DNA of 64,000 nucleotides from DASRSS01 sp963799045 (GCA_963799045.1 CAWCVN010000005.1:434001-498000); one strand, 5' to 3'. Shown: positions 52,454-61,042, numbered from the stretch's first letter. A program made the numbers and translations. The notes: a model not told the origin generated them from the letters alone.

Positions 52454-53605
52454 CACCAACCGGTCGCAACCCAGCCGGCGAAGAAGGCGACGCCACGTCG
52501 CCGCGCCGCGACCGCGAAGGGGACCACGCGCCTGCGGGTCACGATGCGTGAGGTCGAGCCACGCGTCGAGCGGGTGATCGACGTCCCAGCTGGCATCACC
52601 CTCGATGAGCTGCACCTGGTGTTGCAGGTCGCGCTCGGCTGGACCGACTCGCACCTGCACAGCTTCACGGCCGACGGCGTCACCTATGCCCGCCCGCACG
52701 AAGAGTACGAGCACGACGAGGTCGACGACCGCGGCGTGCGGCTGTCCTCGCTACCGGCGCACTTCGTCTACACCTACGACTTCGGTGACGATTGGGAACA
52801 CGAGGTGGAGGTCCTCGGCCCCGGCGGCGCGGAGCCCGGGTGTGTGAGCGGGGAGGGGTCGTGCCCGCCCGAGGACTGCGGTGGGACGTCCGGCTACGCC
52901 GAGCTGCTCGAAGCGCTCGCAGACCCGCGGCACGACGAGCACGAGGACATGACGATCTGGGTCGGTGACCGGCTGCGTCCCTTCGACCTCGCGGCAACGC
53001 ACGCGAAGGTGCGCAACATCGCCGGCCAGACCCCCGCGACCGTCCGCATGCTGCTCGACCTCATCGGGGACGGCGTCAAGCTGACCCAGGCCGGGCGGCT
53101 GCCGCGGGTCCTCGTGCGCACGGTGCAGGAACAACGTCCCGACTGGTTCTACAGCGACCGGCCCGCGAGCACCGAGGACGACTCACCGCAACTGTCGGCG
53201 CTGCACGAGCTGCTGCGCCGCGGCGGAGTGCTGCGACTGGCGAAGGGCGTGCTGCGAGCGACCAACGCGGCCGCGGACGAGCGCGAGATCGTGCGCCGCA
53301 TCCGGGCGTGGTTCGAGCAGGGCAGCTTCGAACTCGTGGTGGCCGAGCGTGCGCTGGCACACCTCGCCGCACGCGGGCCGATGACCGACGGGGAGCTCGC
53401 GGCCGCTGTGTACCCGTGGCTCGGGCACGGCTGGCGTCGCGGCGACGACCCCATCACCGAGTACGACGTGAAGCAGCAGCTCTGGCGCCTCAGCACGGGT
53501 CTCAAAGCGCTCGAGATGATCGCGGTGGAGCGGGGCACGTGGACGGCCGGTCCTTCCGCGCTGACGGTCCTGCCCGGCGCGGTGCTGCTCGCTGATCTCG
53601 TGTAA
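52454..53605 (+). CDS. plasmid pRiA4b ORF-3-like family protein, fused to AbiEii remnant
   Basis: About 384 codons, open to TAA 53605. The pRiA4b domain (residues 20-190) shows TRLRVTMREVEPRVERVIDV, ITLDELHLVLQVALGWTDSH then LHSFTADGVTYARP and the hallmark YTYDFGDDWEHEVEV. The C-terminal half ends GHGWRRGDDPITEYDVKQQL then ALTVLPGAVLLADLV. There is no ATG/GTG before the domain; the frame is continuous with the AbiEii fragment, so translation may come from it, from TTG 52370, or from ATG 52544 inside the first strand. Function of the family is unknown. Confidence 0.7.
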   Translation, partial: HQPVATQPAKKATPRRRAATAKGTTRLRVTMREVEPRVERVIDVPAGITLDELHLVLQVALGWTDSHLHSFTADGVTYARPHEEYEHDEVDDRGVRLSSLPAHFVYTYDFGDDWEHEVEVLGPGGAEPGCVSGEGSCPPEDCGGTSGYAELLEALADPRHDEHEDMTIWVGDRLRPFDLAATHAKVRNIAGQTPATVRMLLDLIGDGVKLTQAGRLPRVLVRTVQEQRPDWFYSDRPASTEDDSPQLSALHELLRRGGVLRLAKGVLRATNAAADEREIVRRIRAWFEQGSFELVVAERALAHLAARGPMTDGELAAAVYPWLGHGWRRGDDPITEYDVKQQLWRLSTGLKALEMIAVERGTWTAGPSALTVLPGAVLLADLV

Positions 53606-53632
53606 TCGAGGTGCGGCCGCCCGCATGCTGAA

Positions 53633-54208
53633 GTGGTGAGCGAACCACCCGACCTCGACGACACCGAGCGTGCACGCTGGACTGCCGTCCGTTCCGCGAT
53701 CGGCGGGCTCGCCCAAGCAGCCCTCGCGGGAACCCTGGAGGAGGACGGTGTCACGGCCACGATGGAGCAGTTGCGCTCTATCGACGTCGAGTCGAACAAG
53801 TTCCGCGATGCCCTGCACGTGCCCGAGGGCGCCGGCCCCTACGCAACCCGGCTCGAAGCGCTGCTGCGTCGCATCCCCGACGGCTGGGGACGCTGGATCA
53901 GCTGCGACGCCGGCTGGTTCGAGCTGCTCGTCGATCTCGACGCGGCGTTGAGCGCGCTGGATCCTGACTACCGGGTTGAGCAGGTCAAGGAGAAGTTCGG
54001 CACGCTGCGCTACTACTGCACGCCGAGCAGTGAGGACGCTGACGTGTGGTGCCGGTTCGACGATCTGGTGCGCGTCGCGGAGGACCGGTCGGCCGAGACC
54101 TGCGAACGGTGCGGCCGGCCCGGCCGGATGTGCCGCTCGTCGATGCGCTGGCTGAAGACGCTGTGCCGCGACTGCGCAGCGGCCAATGGCTACGTGTCGC
54201 CGGCGTGA
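53633..54208 (+). CDS. protein with C-terminal zinc ribbon, unknown function
   Basis: 191 aa from GTG 53633 or 53636. The central part GWFELLVDLDAALSALDPDY then VEQVKEKFGTLRYYCTPSSE is conserved-looking, and the C-terminus holds ETCERCGRPGRM and TLCRDCAAANGY, a C-x2-C...C-x2-C zinc ribbon. The KEKFGTLRYY plus zinc-ribbon layout is one I associate with small proteins of toxin/immunity and phage-related islands, but I assign no function. Confidence 0.6.
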   Translation: MVSEPPDLDDTERARWTAVRSAIGGLAQAALAGTLEEDGVTATMEQLRSIDVESNKFRDALHVPEGAGPYATRLEALLRRIPDGWGRWISCDAGWFELLVDLDAALSALDPDYRVEQVKEKFGTLRYYCTPSSEDADVWCRFDDLVRVAEDRSAETCERCGRPGRMCRSSMRWLKTLCRDCAAANGYVSPA

Positions 54209-54834
54209 GCAGGCTGCGACGACGTAATCGGAACGCGTCTGGCAATCACGCACCTACGAGGTGTGGCGCGTGGGGCACCCGTTCGACGCCGGCATCGCGC
54301 TGGGATTGATCGTCTGGTTCGTCGTCGCAGTGTTCGCTCGGAACAAGGCGCGGATGGGTGACGTCTTCTACCCCGTCGGTCCGTGTGCTGACAGCGCGAT
54401 CCGCAAGTACCTCGAGCGCACGAACACCGAGAAGGGGGATGACGGTGATGGCCGACACCGATCGCATCTACGTCGAGAGCGTGGCGGCGATCCGACAGGG
54501 CGGCAACCTGACCTAATGAGAGCGAACGCCAGCAGGTCTGAAGCGTGCGCAGCCTGACCCAGCTAACCGTGTGGTCCCCAGCGGGGGGAAATCTTGGTCC
54601 TGAGCAGGAGTCAAAACTGGTCCTGAACGGGACTACAAGCTGGTCCTGAGCGTGCCGGCGGAGGGCCGGCGCCCGCATCAGGAACGCGGGTGACCCGCTT
54701 CGCGTCAAGATCAAGCAGGTAGACGCTCGTCTCAGTCGCCACCTGCCATCGCCCAACCGTGGGTAATCCGGTCGGTGTCTCAGTCATGCGGCGAAGCTAC
54801 GACGCGCCTGTGACCATTTCGGCGATCGCACGAG
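54209..54834. other. gap with IS-end-like repeats
   Basis: No convincing gene. Three spaced copies of TGGTCCTGA (about 54595, 54618 and 54642) after a CCCAGCGGGGGG stretch look like the repeated ends of an IS21-type element whose body is lost. A short frame 54448-54516 (MADTDRIYVESVAAIRQGGN) and a hydrophobic frame from 54261 are open but unsupported. Confidence 0.4.
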
Positions 54835-55304
54835 TCAATCGACGAATATCGGCAGTACCTCGACAAGCTGGCTCGCTGTGGCGTGGAGGAGGCGAACGGC
54901 GGGTTCGTCCGCGGTGATGTCGTCCGCGGTGATCGGCGATATGTCGTCGACTCGATCTGATTGCGGGTACGCCGCAGCCGGCCGAATGATCGGAAGGCGT
55001 CGCGCGGCGGCGGCTTCGTGAACTGCGCGGAGATCGCCTCCTGGATCGCATAGTGCCCGCCACGGCTCGTCGAGCGAAGGCCCTGCGCTTGGAGGACTGC
55101 GGCCAGGCTCTTGCGGGCAGCGTCGTATAGCAGCGTGTAGGCACCGTCCGGGTCGGATCGAGCGACGACCTGCGCGCTGTCCAGGTGTTTCGCCGCGGCG
55201 GCCAACATCGTGTGTGCCGCCTCGCGCGAGGGCGCGACCTTCTGCAGGCTGTTGGCGGCGATGAGGCTTCGGATCGTCTCAATACCTGTCGGCCAGCTAG
55301 CCAT
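54835..55304 (-). pseudogene. HEPN-domain toxin partner, one apparent frameshift near the 3' end
   Basis: From ATG 55302-55304: a helical HEPN-type protein with HTMLAAAAKHLDSAQVVARS, DGAYTLLYDAARKSLAAVLQ then AQGLRSTSRGGHYAIQEAIS and RLRRTRNQIE, the R-N-x3 HEPN motif. A one-base loss after this motif shifts the frame; restored, it reads DDISPITADDITADEPAVRL to IFVD and stops at 54835, giving about 156 aa. HEPN proteins are RNases kept in check by a nucleotidyltransferase partner, here encoded just upstream with an 8-bp overlap. Confidence 0.72.
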
Positions 55305-55884
55305 CCTCAGCCCCGATCGTCAGCTCGACGAGGGGTGCGGCCTTGGCCGTGCGGGTGAAGGCGTCCCTGGCTTCGTTCCACGCGGACGGGGTCCGGAAGA
55401 TCACTTGGGCATCGTGGCCCATCGCGTGCACGGTGTCGACGACGATGTCGGTGACATCGTCTCGGCTGGGCGTGCCGACGATGATGACGTCGATGTCGTG
55501 GGGAAAGGGTCCGTTCTCGCCGTCGTAGCGCGCTGCCCAGGACCCCGCGATGAATGCATGGTCGATTCCAGGAACGCCGCGCAGTGCGTCTTCGAGCGCC
55601 GGCTTCGGGCCGTACCCCAGCACGAGCAGGTCAGTGAGCGGACGGGTTAGCGGGCTGTCGGCAGCGCGCAGCAGACGCGTCCGGCCAACGCGTCGATCGG
55701 CCAGCACGCCGGCGGTGACGAGTCGCTCCACTTCGGCGTGCAGGTTGCCACTGTCGGCGCCCGTCTCCCTGGCCAGGTCGGCGATACTGGCTTCCCGGCC
55801 GGGCTGGAGCAACAACGCCGCCAGTAGACGCGCCTGCGTCTCACTGCGGAGCACGGGCGCCAGCACCGACAGCTTCCGTGTCAT
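55297..55884 (-). CDS. HTH-MNT nucleotidyltransferase antitoxin
   Basis: 195 aa. Residues 10-75 are an ArsR-like winged helix (RSETQARLLAALLLQPGREA then IADLARETGADSGNLHAEVE). Residues 95-160 are a minimal nucleotidyltransferase: FIAGSWAARYDGENGP then HDIDVIIVG (GS...D-x-D). In HEPN/MNT systems this enzyme modifies the HEPN toxin with AMP; the fused HTH suggests it also represses the operon (inference). Confidence 0.85.
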   Translation of the reverse strand: MTRKLSVLAPVLRSETQARLLAALLLQPGREASIADLARETGADSGNLHAEVERLVTAGVLADRRVGRTRLLRAADSPLTRPLTDLLVLGYGPKPALEDALRGVPGIDHAFIAGSWAARYDGENGPFPHDIDVIIVGTPSRDDVTDIVVDTVHAMGHDAQVIFRTPSAWNEARDAFTRTAKAAPLVELTIGAEDG

Positions 55885-56170
55885 ACGTACAAGATATCAG
55901 GTGCGGATGACAGTTCAGGTTAATTGTCGCCGGCGACTGCGATCCCCCCGATTACGGTGTGCTTCGCAGTAGTGCCTGCGAACACGACGATGGCCCGCAG
56001 CGGGGCGGAGCAATCTTCGGAAGGGCGCAATCGAGACCGTGGGCTGTTCGTCGGTCCGCTTCTCGACAAGTCAGCTCGCGGGGTGTTCGTGAACCGCGTC
56101 GTCCGAGTCCGACCGGGGGCGTTGGTTCCGCGCAGCTCCCGGTCGATCCCGAGTTCCCTGCGACCGGATG

Positions 56171-56311
56171 ACGGCTAGACACCTGAGTGTTCGACAGCGA
56201 GTTTGCGGTGTGGTCGGGGCGCAGCAAATCGGCGATGAACGTGAGCGCCTCGGCAAGCTCGGTGGCGTCGCCGACGTCGAGGTGGATCTTGGGTGTGGTA
56301 ATACGGCGGAC
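56171..56311 (-). pseudogene. possible remnant of a small island protein
   Basis: A minus frame reads ITTPKIHLDVGDATELAEAL then TFIADLLRPDHTANS, resembling short acidic proteins of actinobacterial integrative elements. No start codon is present and the tail is not coding-like. 55885-56170 shows nothing else I can support. Confidence 0.25.
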
Positions 56312-56319
56312 GTGGCGGC

Positions 56320-56610
56320 TGCCCAATCGGCAACCTCGTCGGCCAGCACGGTGAGCGCGACGATGACACCCGCGCCGTTCTTGCCGCGGGCTTCGACCAG
56401 TGGGAGGCCAGAATCCGCGACGGCCTCGCCGAGATGGTCGCCTCCGGCGAGTTACGCCGCGACGCAGACCCCGACTGGCTCGCTGCCTCGACACTGGCCA
56501 GCCTGCGGGGCGGTCTCACCCTCGCCCAGGCCCGACGTGACCCGCAAGCGCTCCGCCGCGCGCTCGACGGCGCACTCGCGTTGATCGCCACCTACCGTGC
56601 TCGACGCTAG
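56320..56610 (+). pseudogene. C-terminal fragment of a TetR regulator
   Basis: CPIGNLVGQHGERDDDTRAV, LAAGFDQWEARIRDGLAEMV then GELRRDADPDWLAASTLASL and RGGLTLAQARRDPQALRRAL match the C-terminal domain of TetR regulators that start their ligand domain with a GCPIGN-type motif. The DNA-binding half is missing upstream of 56320. Confidence 0.6.
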
Positions 56611-56732
56611 AGCGTTCCGCACTTCCGCGCATGCAGAGCCCATCTGCGCCGGTTCACCTCCATGGCAGTACTACGCATCACTACGGATATGCGCCAGTGG
56701 GTGCGGGCATCGCGCAGTCGATGATCGGGGTG

Positions 56733-57209
56733 CTACACGCGCCGGGGGACATTGCCGGTCAGGGAGAACATGACCCGCATTGCCTTGTGTCCTCCGTCGG
56801 CGGTGGGGTCGAACATGCACGGGCAGCCGCCGTCGATGACGGTGATGCCGTGTGCGCGACCGTAGCGGGTCGCGGCGGGGGAGACGCTGCCAGCGCCTGG
56901 GCCGCGGTGCATCCAAACCCGCTTGATGCCCAGCTCGGCGCATTCGCGCATGGTCGCCTCGGCCCGCTCCGGCCGCGTGCCGATGACGACCCATTCCACG
57001 TCTGCGGGGACCGAGCGGAGGTCTGGGTAGCAGACGTCGCCCTCGACCGCCTCAGCATTCGGGTTCACCGCGAAGGTTTCGTAGCCGCGGCTGCGTAGCC
57101 GCTGGTACACCACGTTGCTGCCGTGCGAGCCGGCGTTCCTGGACACGCCGGTCACCGCGACACGCTTGTGTGCCAGGAACTCGCTCGCCGCGCCCTTGAT
57201 CTTTTGCAT
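56733..57209 (-). CDS. CoA-binding domain protein (YccU-like)
   Basis: 158 aa. A single CoA-binding Rossmann domain: HKRVAVTGVSRNAGSHGSNV, SRGYETFAVNPNAEAVEGDV, WVVIGTRPERAEATMREC, and ITVIDGGCPCMFDPTAD at the end. Such proteins bind CoA or acyl-CoA, with an unknown regulatory role. Transcribed in the same direction as the DUF4389 gene, about 105 bp downstream of it. Confidence 0.85.
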   Translation of the reverse strand: MQKIKGAASEFLAHKRVAVTGVSRNAGSHGSNVVYQRLRSRGYETFAVNPNAEAVEGDVCYPDLRSVPADVEWVVIGTRPERAEATMRECAELGIKRVWMHRGPGAGSVSPAATRYGRAHGITVIDGGCPCMFDPTADGGHKAMRVMFSLTGNVPRRV

Positions 57210-57314
57210 GAGACGCCCCTGTGATCACGTCGCCCGCTCGGGCGAGCGAGCTTTCCGAATCGGACCGACCGTCCCAATACGCTCGTGGCTGCCCCGGACA
57301 GGGCGACCCCAGGG

Positions 57315-58004
57315 TCAGGGGAGTGGCGCGGTGCCTACGGGCCGTGACGGTGGTGTCGTCGGCTGCGCCTCGACGTGACCGGGGTCGGTGCCGCCGGTGT
57401 CGAGGTGGAACGGCGGGTACTCGTCGCGCATGAGCGCGACGTAGGCCAGCACGCGATAGCACCAGCGGTTGAACCCCATGACCAGGTCGAACAGGTCATG
57501 GGGGTAGCTGCCTGTGACGGCGAGTACGACGGCTGCGACCAGGACGAGCAGGCCGATGAGGTTGCCGAAGTGCAGGCCGAAGCCGCCGGCGAGGATTCCC
57601 ACGATGAGCAGGTGCGGCAGAGCAAGCAGCCACGACTTCACCAGCACCAGCCCGCGGGACAGATGCTGCGGGTACTCGACGCTGAAATCGGCCGGGTAGC
57701 TCGGGTCGGGAGCCAGGCTGAACGGAGGATAGCGGTCGGTGCCCAGCGCGCTGTAGGCGTAGAACTCGACGCGCCAGGTCCAGCGCATCACCCCGACGTT
57801 GAACTCGAACAGGCTCCGCGGGTAGCGAGTGGTGAACAGGATGCCGACACCGGCGATGAACGTCGTCACGACGACCGCGAACCACAAGAACGCGAGCACG
57901 ACGAGGTGCGGGATGATCAGCAGCCACTTGACCAACCACAGCCAGCGTGAGGTCGACGGGTCCAGCCGGCCGTCAAGCCGAGCCGGGTATGCGCGTGTGT
58001 CCAT
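57315..58004 (-). CDS. DUF4389 integral membrane protein
   Basis: 229 aa with two tandem DUF4389 repeats: LVKWLLIIPHLVVLAFLWFA then RYPRSLFEFNVGVMRWTWRV, and LVKSWLLALPHLLIVGILAG then YPHDLFDLVMGFNRWCYRVL. Each repeat gives about two helices and a periplasmic YPPF segment. Function unknown. Pro-rich C-terminal tail. Confidence 0.85.
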   Translation of the reverse strand: MDTRAYPARLDGRLDPSTSRWLWLVKWLLIIPHLVVLAFLWFAVVVTTFIAGVGILFTTRYPRSLFEFNVGVMRWTWRVEFYAYSALGTDRYPPFSLAPDPSYPADFSVEYPQHLSRGLVLVKSWLLALPHLLIVGILAGGFGLHFGNLIGLLVLVAAVVLAVTGSYPHDLFDLVMGFNRWCYRVLAYVALMRDEYPPFHLDTGGTDPGHVEAQPTTPPSRPVGTAPLP

Positions 58005-58528
58005 GGTGTACCCCCCGGGCGATACGCCCTCCGCACACCACGCTCGTCCGCGTCGCTCACCGAGCGCCAGAGACCAACGTCCCCGGCGGCTAGCCGGACG
58101 CTTGGATGCCGATCCAACGCGCGGGCCAAGTGAGGCAGCGCTGGACATGCAAGCAACGTTCCGTGGTGCAATTGCCTACGCCGCTCCCGGTCTCGCAGAA
58201 CACCGTAATGGCATGGACTCTTGATAGTCACCAACGGAACGCAAAGCTGCAGCTGACGGTCGTGCTGGCACCGAGCGAGCCGGTGCCGGGCTTGTATATC
58301 CATCCTGATCACCGCCGTCGCTTGCGCCGGCCTGCCGTGAGGAGCTCGCTGTGATGTCTAGTAAAGACCGCCGCCTGTCAAGTACTGAATGTGGTATTGG
58401 GTGCTCGATTAGCTGCTGTGCAACGCGGGTCGCGTGGATTGTCGCTACGATTGCCCGACACGCGGCAGTAAATGCTAGACGACCAGTCCTGGCCCGGCTA
58501 GCGTCCGCGGCTGGAGGTGGAGGACACC
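58005..58528. other. non-coding stretch before the recombinase cassette
   Basis: No gene recognised. It holds the left 17-bp repeat (58229-58245), and 58370-58470 is clearly richer in A/T than its surroundings, as expected for a promoter or foreign DNA. Confidence 0.5.
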
Positions 58529-58954
58529 GTGAATGCTGCGAGCCGGTTGGCGGCGCTGAGCGAGGCGGGGCTGCTGCACGCGAACCCGGTGGCGGTGCGC
58601 GCGCCGTTGTTCACCGCGGGCGGCGGGTTCTTCCTCGCCGAGGACAAGGTCCAGGTCAAGTACGAGATGCTGCGCGCCCACGTGGTCGACGGACAGTCGG
58701 TGACCGAGGCTGCCGCGGGGCACGGCTACTCGCGCGCGGCGTTCTACCTGGTGCTCGCCTCGTTCTCCGAAGCGGGGATGTCCGGGCTGCTGGACGAGGC
58801 GCGTGGCCGGCGCGGTCCGGTGAAGCTGCGGCCGGAGATCGTGACGTTCATCCGCGAGTCCGCGGCTGGTCCGGGCGAGCTGGTCGAACAGGTCGAGCAC
58901 CGGTACGGGGTGCGGCTGCACCGGCGCACCGTCGAGCGGGCGCGGCGGCGGTGA
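58529..58954 (+). CDS. transposase-like helix-turn-helix protein of the recombinase cassette
   Basis: 141 aa from GTG 58529 (GGAGG 5-9 nt before); a GTG at 58517 is also in frame. The core KYEMLRAHVVDGQSVTEAAA then GHGYSRAAFYLVLASFSEAG and GLLDEARGRRGPVKLRPEIV is the double HTH found at the front of IS481/IS630-type transposases, but the protein ends before any DDE domain. Probably DNA-binding accessory of the recombinase. Its stop overlaps the next start as GTGA. Confidence 0.72.
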   Translation: MNAASRLAALSEAGLLHANPVAVRAPLFTAGGGFFLAEDKVQVKYEMLRAHVVDGQSVTEAAAGHGYSRAAFYLVLASFSEAGMSGLLDEARGRRGPVKLRPEIVTFIRESAAGPGELVEQVEHRYGVRLHRRTVERARRR

Positions 58955-59268
58955 GCACTCGGTCGTTCTGGCCGCCGGCGGAGCCGGCGCAGATCGACTA
59001 CGAGACACTGCGCGCTCACTTGCTCGAGAATGATCAACTCCCTGATGATCTCGCTGCGGCGCGGTTCGCCAGACGGGGACTGGCGGGGTTGATTACGTGG
59101 CCGGTCAGCGAGCCGATCTTCGTTGCCGAGCTGCTCGGCGCGGCTCGGCCGGCGTGGAGTCCGCATGCCGATCCGCGCGTCGACGCGTTGGCTGCCGGCT
59201 ACCAGTTCCTGCTCGACGCCGCGGAAGCACTGCGGACACCGACCATCGTGACCGGGGGTGCGCGATGA
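58951..59268 (+). CDS. 105-aa cassette protein, unknown
   Basis: GTG 58951 to TGA 59268, overlapping both neighbours. Sequence STRSFWPPAEPAQIDYETLR, AHLLENDQLPDDLAAARFAR, RGLAGLITWPVSEPIFVAEL, DPRVDALAAGYQFLLDAAEA. Mostly helical, no Cys, no membrane segment. Its fixed position between an HTH protein and the recombinase suggests a directionality or assembly factor (inference). Confidence 0.6.
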   Translation: MSTRSFWPPAEPAQIDYETLRAHLLENDQLPDDLAAARFARRGLAGLITWPVSEPIFVAELLGAARPAWSPHADPRVDALAAGYQFLLDAAEALRTPTIVTGGAR

Positions 59269-61016
59269 AGGTCGCGCTCTACGCCCGAGTCTCCACCGAG
59301 CGCCAGGCCGAGCGCGGCACCATCGGCTCGCAGCTGGCCGCGCTGCGCGAGCAGGTCACCGCCACCGGCCACGAGTTGATCAACGAGTACATCGATGACG
59401 GGCACTCCGGCGCCCGGCTGGACCGGCCCGGGCTGGACGCATTGCGCGATGCCGCCGAGGCAGGGTTGTTCGAGGCGGTGTGGTGCCTCTCCCCGGACCG
59501 GCTGGCCCGTGCCTACGCCTACCAGGTGCTGGTGCTCGACGAGCTGGCCCGCCTCGGCGTCAAGGTGCACTTCACCGACGCGCCGGACCTGGCCGCCGAC
59601 GACCCGCAGGCGGTGCTGCTCACCCAGGTGCAGGGCGTAATCGCCGAGTACGAGAAGGCCAAGATCGCCGAGCGGTACCGGCGCGGGAAACTGTTCCGCG
59701 CCCGCGCCGGTGAGATCACCAGCTGGAAGGCGCCCTACGGCTACCGGCGCATCGCCCGCAGCGGCGCCGAGGGCCCGGCGCACCTGGAGCTCTACGAGCC
59801 GGAAGCAGCCGTGGTGCGGCGCATCTTCACCGAACGGGCGGCCGGCACCACGATCCGGGAGATCTGCCGACAGCTCAACGCCGACGGCATCGGCTCACCG
59901 ACCGGCAAGCCGACCTGGGGACATTCCACCATCGGCCGGTTGCTGGGCAACGAGGCCTACATCGGGCGGGTCTACTTCAACCGCACCGAGACGATCGCCG
60001 TTACCGGGCCGGGCCGGCGCACCCGGCAGGTGCCGCGCCCACGCGAGGAGTGGATCCCGATCGACTGCCCGGCCATCGTCACCGACGAGCAGTTCCAGAC
60101 CGCCAACCGGGTCTCCTACGACAACAGCCAGTGGAGCCCGCGGCGCGCCGAACCCGGCGCGTTCCTGCTCAAGGGCCTGGTCAAGTGCGGCGTCTGCCAG
60201 GTCGGCACCAACTGCCACACGATGCGCGGCCGCAACGGCACCCGACACCGGTACTACTACTGCCGCAACCACGACGCACTGCGCGCCGGCGGCGAAGATC
60301 GCCGCTGCCCGGAACGCAACATCCGCGCCGACGCCCTTGACGAGTTCGTCTTCGACCACGTCCGCGCCGCGCTTATCGAGCCAGCGGTACTACTGGCCGG
60401 TGAGCAAGCCGTCGCGCTCACCCAACCCGTCCCCGACGATGAACTGCTTGCCGCCGAACTCGCCCGGCTGGACCGCAAGATCGACAGTGCGGCCGCGGAG
60501 AAACGCCGGCTTGTCGATCTCTTCCAGGCCGCGCTGATCGAGATGCCCGAACTGCTGCGCCGCTCCCGCGAGGTCACCACCCGGCACACCGAACTCGCGG
60601 CCAAGCGGACCGCACTCGCCGCCGAGCGGACCGCCCTCGCCCGCGGCAACCTGTTGCGCCGGCGCGTCACCGACTTCGCCAACCAGATCCGCGGCGTCAT
60701 CGATCAACTCGATCGTCCGCAGCGCCAGCAACTGATGCGCCTGCTCATCGAAGCCGTCCACGTCGCCGGCTCACACGTCCAGATCCAACTGCGCATCCCG
60801 CTCGACCCACCCGACCCCGGCGGGCGACGACAGCCAGGCAAGCCCGGCCCGAAACCCACCCGCCCGCGAGCGGTGTCAAGCCAAGACCGTTTGCGTTCCG
60901 TTGGTGTGGGTCGGTGGACCCTGATACCGCGGGCTGCCCTGCCTCACCTGAGTCGAGCAGCGCCGGCAGGAAGGGCTCAGTCACCAACACGGCCTTGCCT
61001 TGCATGGTCATGGTGA
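59265..61016 (+). CDS. large serine recombinase
   Basis: 583 aa from ATG 59265 (ATGA overlap). Resolvase domain MKVALYARVSTERQAERGTI with nucleophile Ser10 and LSPDRLARAYAYQVLVLDEL; recombinase domain ICRQLNADGIGSPTGKPTWG; zinc ribbon KCGVCQVGTNC to YYYCRNHDAL and RCPERN; then a long coiled coil (LARLDRKIDSAAAEKRRLVD). The last 40 residues after VSSQDRLRSVG lie at or beyond the 17-bp repeat and are probably not the native tail. Catalyses site-specific integration, excision or inversion. Confidence 0.88.
   Translation: MKVALYARVSTERQAERGTIGSQLAALREQVTATGHELINEYIDDGHSGARLDRPGLDALRDAAEAGLFEAVWCLSPDRLARAYAYQVLVLDELARLGVKVHFTDAPDLAADDPQAVLLTQVQGVIAEYEKAKIAERYRRGKLFRARAGEITSWKAPYGYRRIARSGAEGPAHLELYEPEAAVVRRIFTERAAGTTIREICRQLNADGIGSPTGKPTWGHSTIGRLLGNEAYIGRVYFNRTETIAVTGPGRRTRQVPRPREEWIPIDCPAIVTDEQFQTANRVSYDNSQWSPRRAEPGAFLLKGLVKCGVCQVGTNCHTMRGRNGTRHRYYYCRNHDALRAGGEDRRCPERNIRADALDEFVFDHVRAALIEPAVLLAGEQAVALTQPVPDDELLAAELARLDRKIDSAAAEKRRLVDLFQAALIEMPELLRRSREVTTRHTELAAKRTALAAERTALARGNLLRRRVTDFANQIRGVIDQLDRPQRQQLMRLLIEAVHVAGSHVQIQLRIPLDPPDPGGRRQPGKPGPKPTRPRAVSSQDRLRSVGVGRWTLIPRAALPHLSRAAPAGRAQSPTRPCLAWSW
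60907..61011 (-). pseudogene. 5' end of a gene cut by the recombinase cassette
   Basis: A strong GAGGAG lies 6-7 nt before ATG 61009-61011, followed by MTMQGKAVLVTEPFLPALLD and SGEAGQPAVSGSTDPH before reading into the right 17-bp repeat. It is 31 bp downstream of the quinone oxidoreductase stop on the same strand, so it was the second gene of that operon. The product is unrecognised from 36 residues. Confidence 0.5.
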
Positions 61017-61042
61017 AGCTCCTCTGTCGGGTGATGGTCGGG

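Larger units (their letters stand above)
58229..60906 (+). mobile_element. serine-recombinase cassette bounded by a 17-bp perfect inverted repeat
   Basis: CACCAACGGAACGCAAA at 58229-58245 is the exact reverse complement of TTTGCGTTCCGTTGGTG at 60890-60906. The right copy sits within the recombinase 3' coding region. Between them lie three translationally coupled genes. A gene reading in from the right (61011 leftward) is cut close to 60907. Confidence 0.6.

Noticed and set aside
54594..54652. Repeated TGGTCCTGA as a regulator-binding array
   Set aside because: Spacing and the adjacent CCCAGCGGGGGG look like IS-end repeats, and no plausible promoter or gene follows.
57829..58224. Plus-strand frame ending in AALDMQATFRGAIAYAAPGL as a real gene
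   Set aside because: Most of it is antisense to the DUF4389 gene; the last part has no start codon and no recognisable family.
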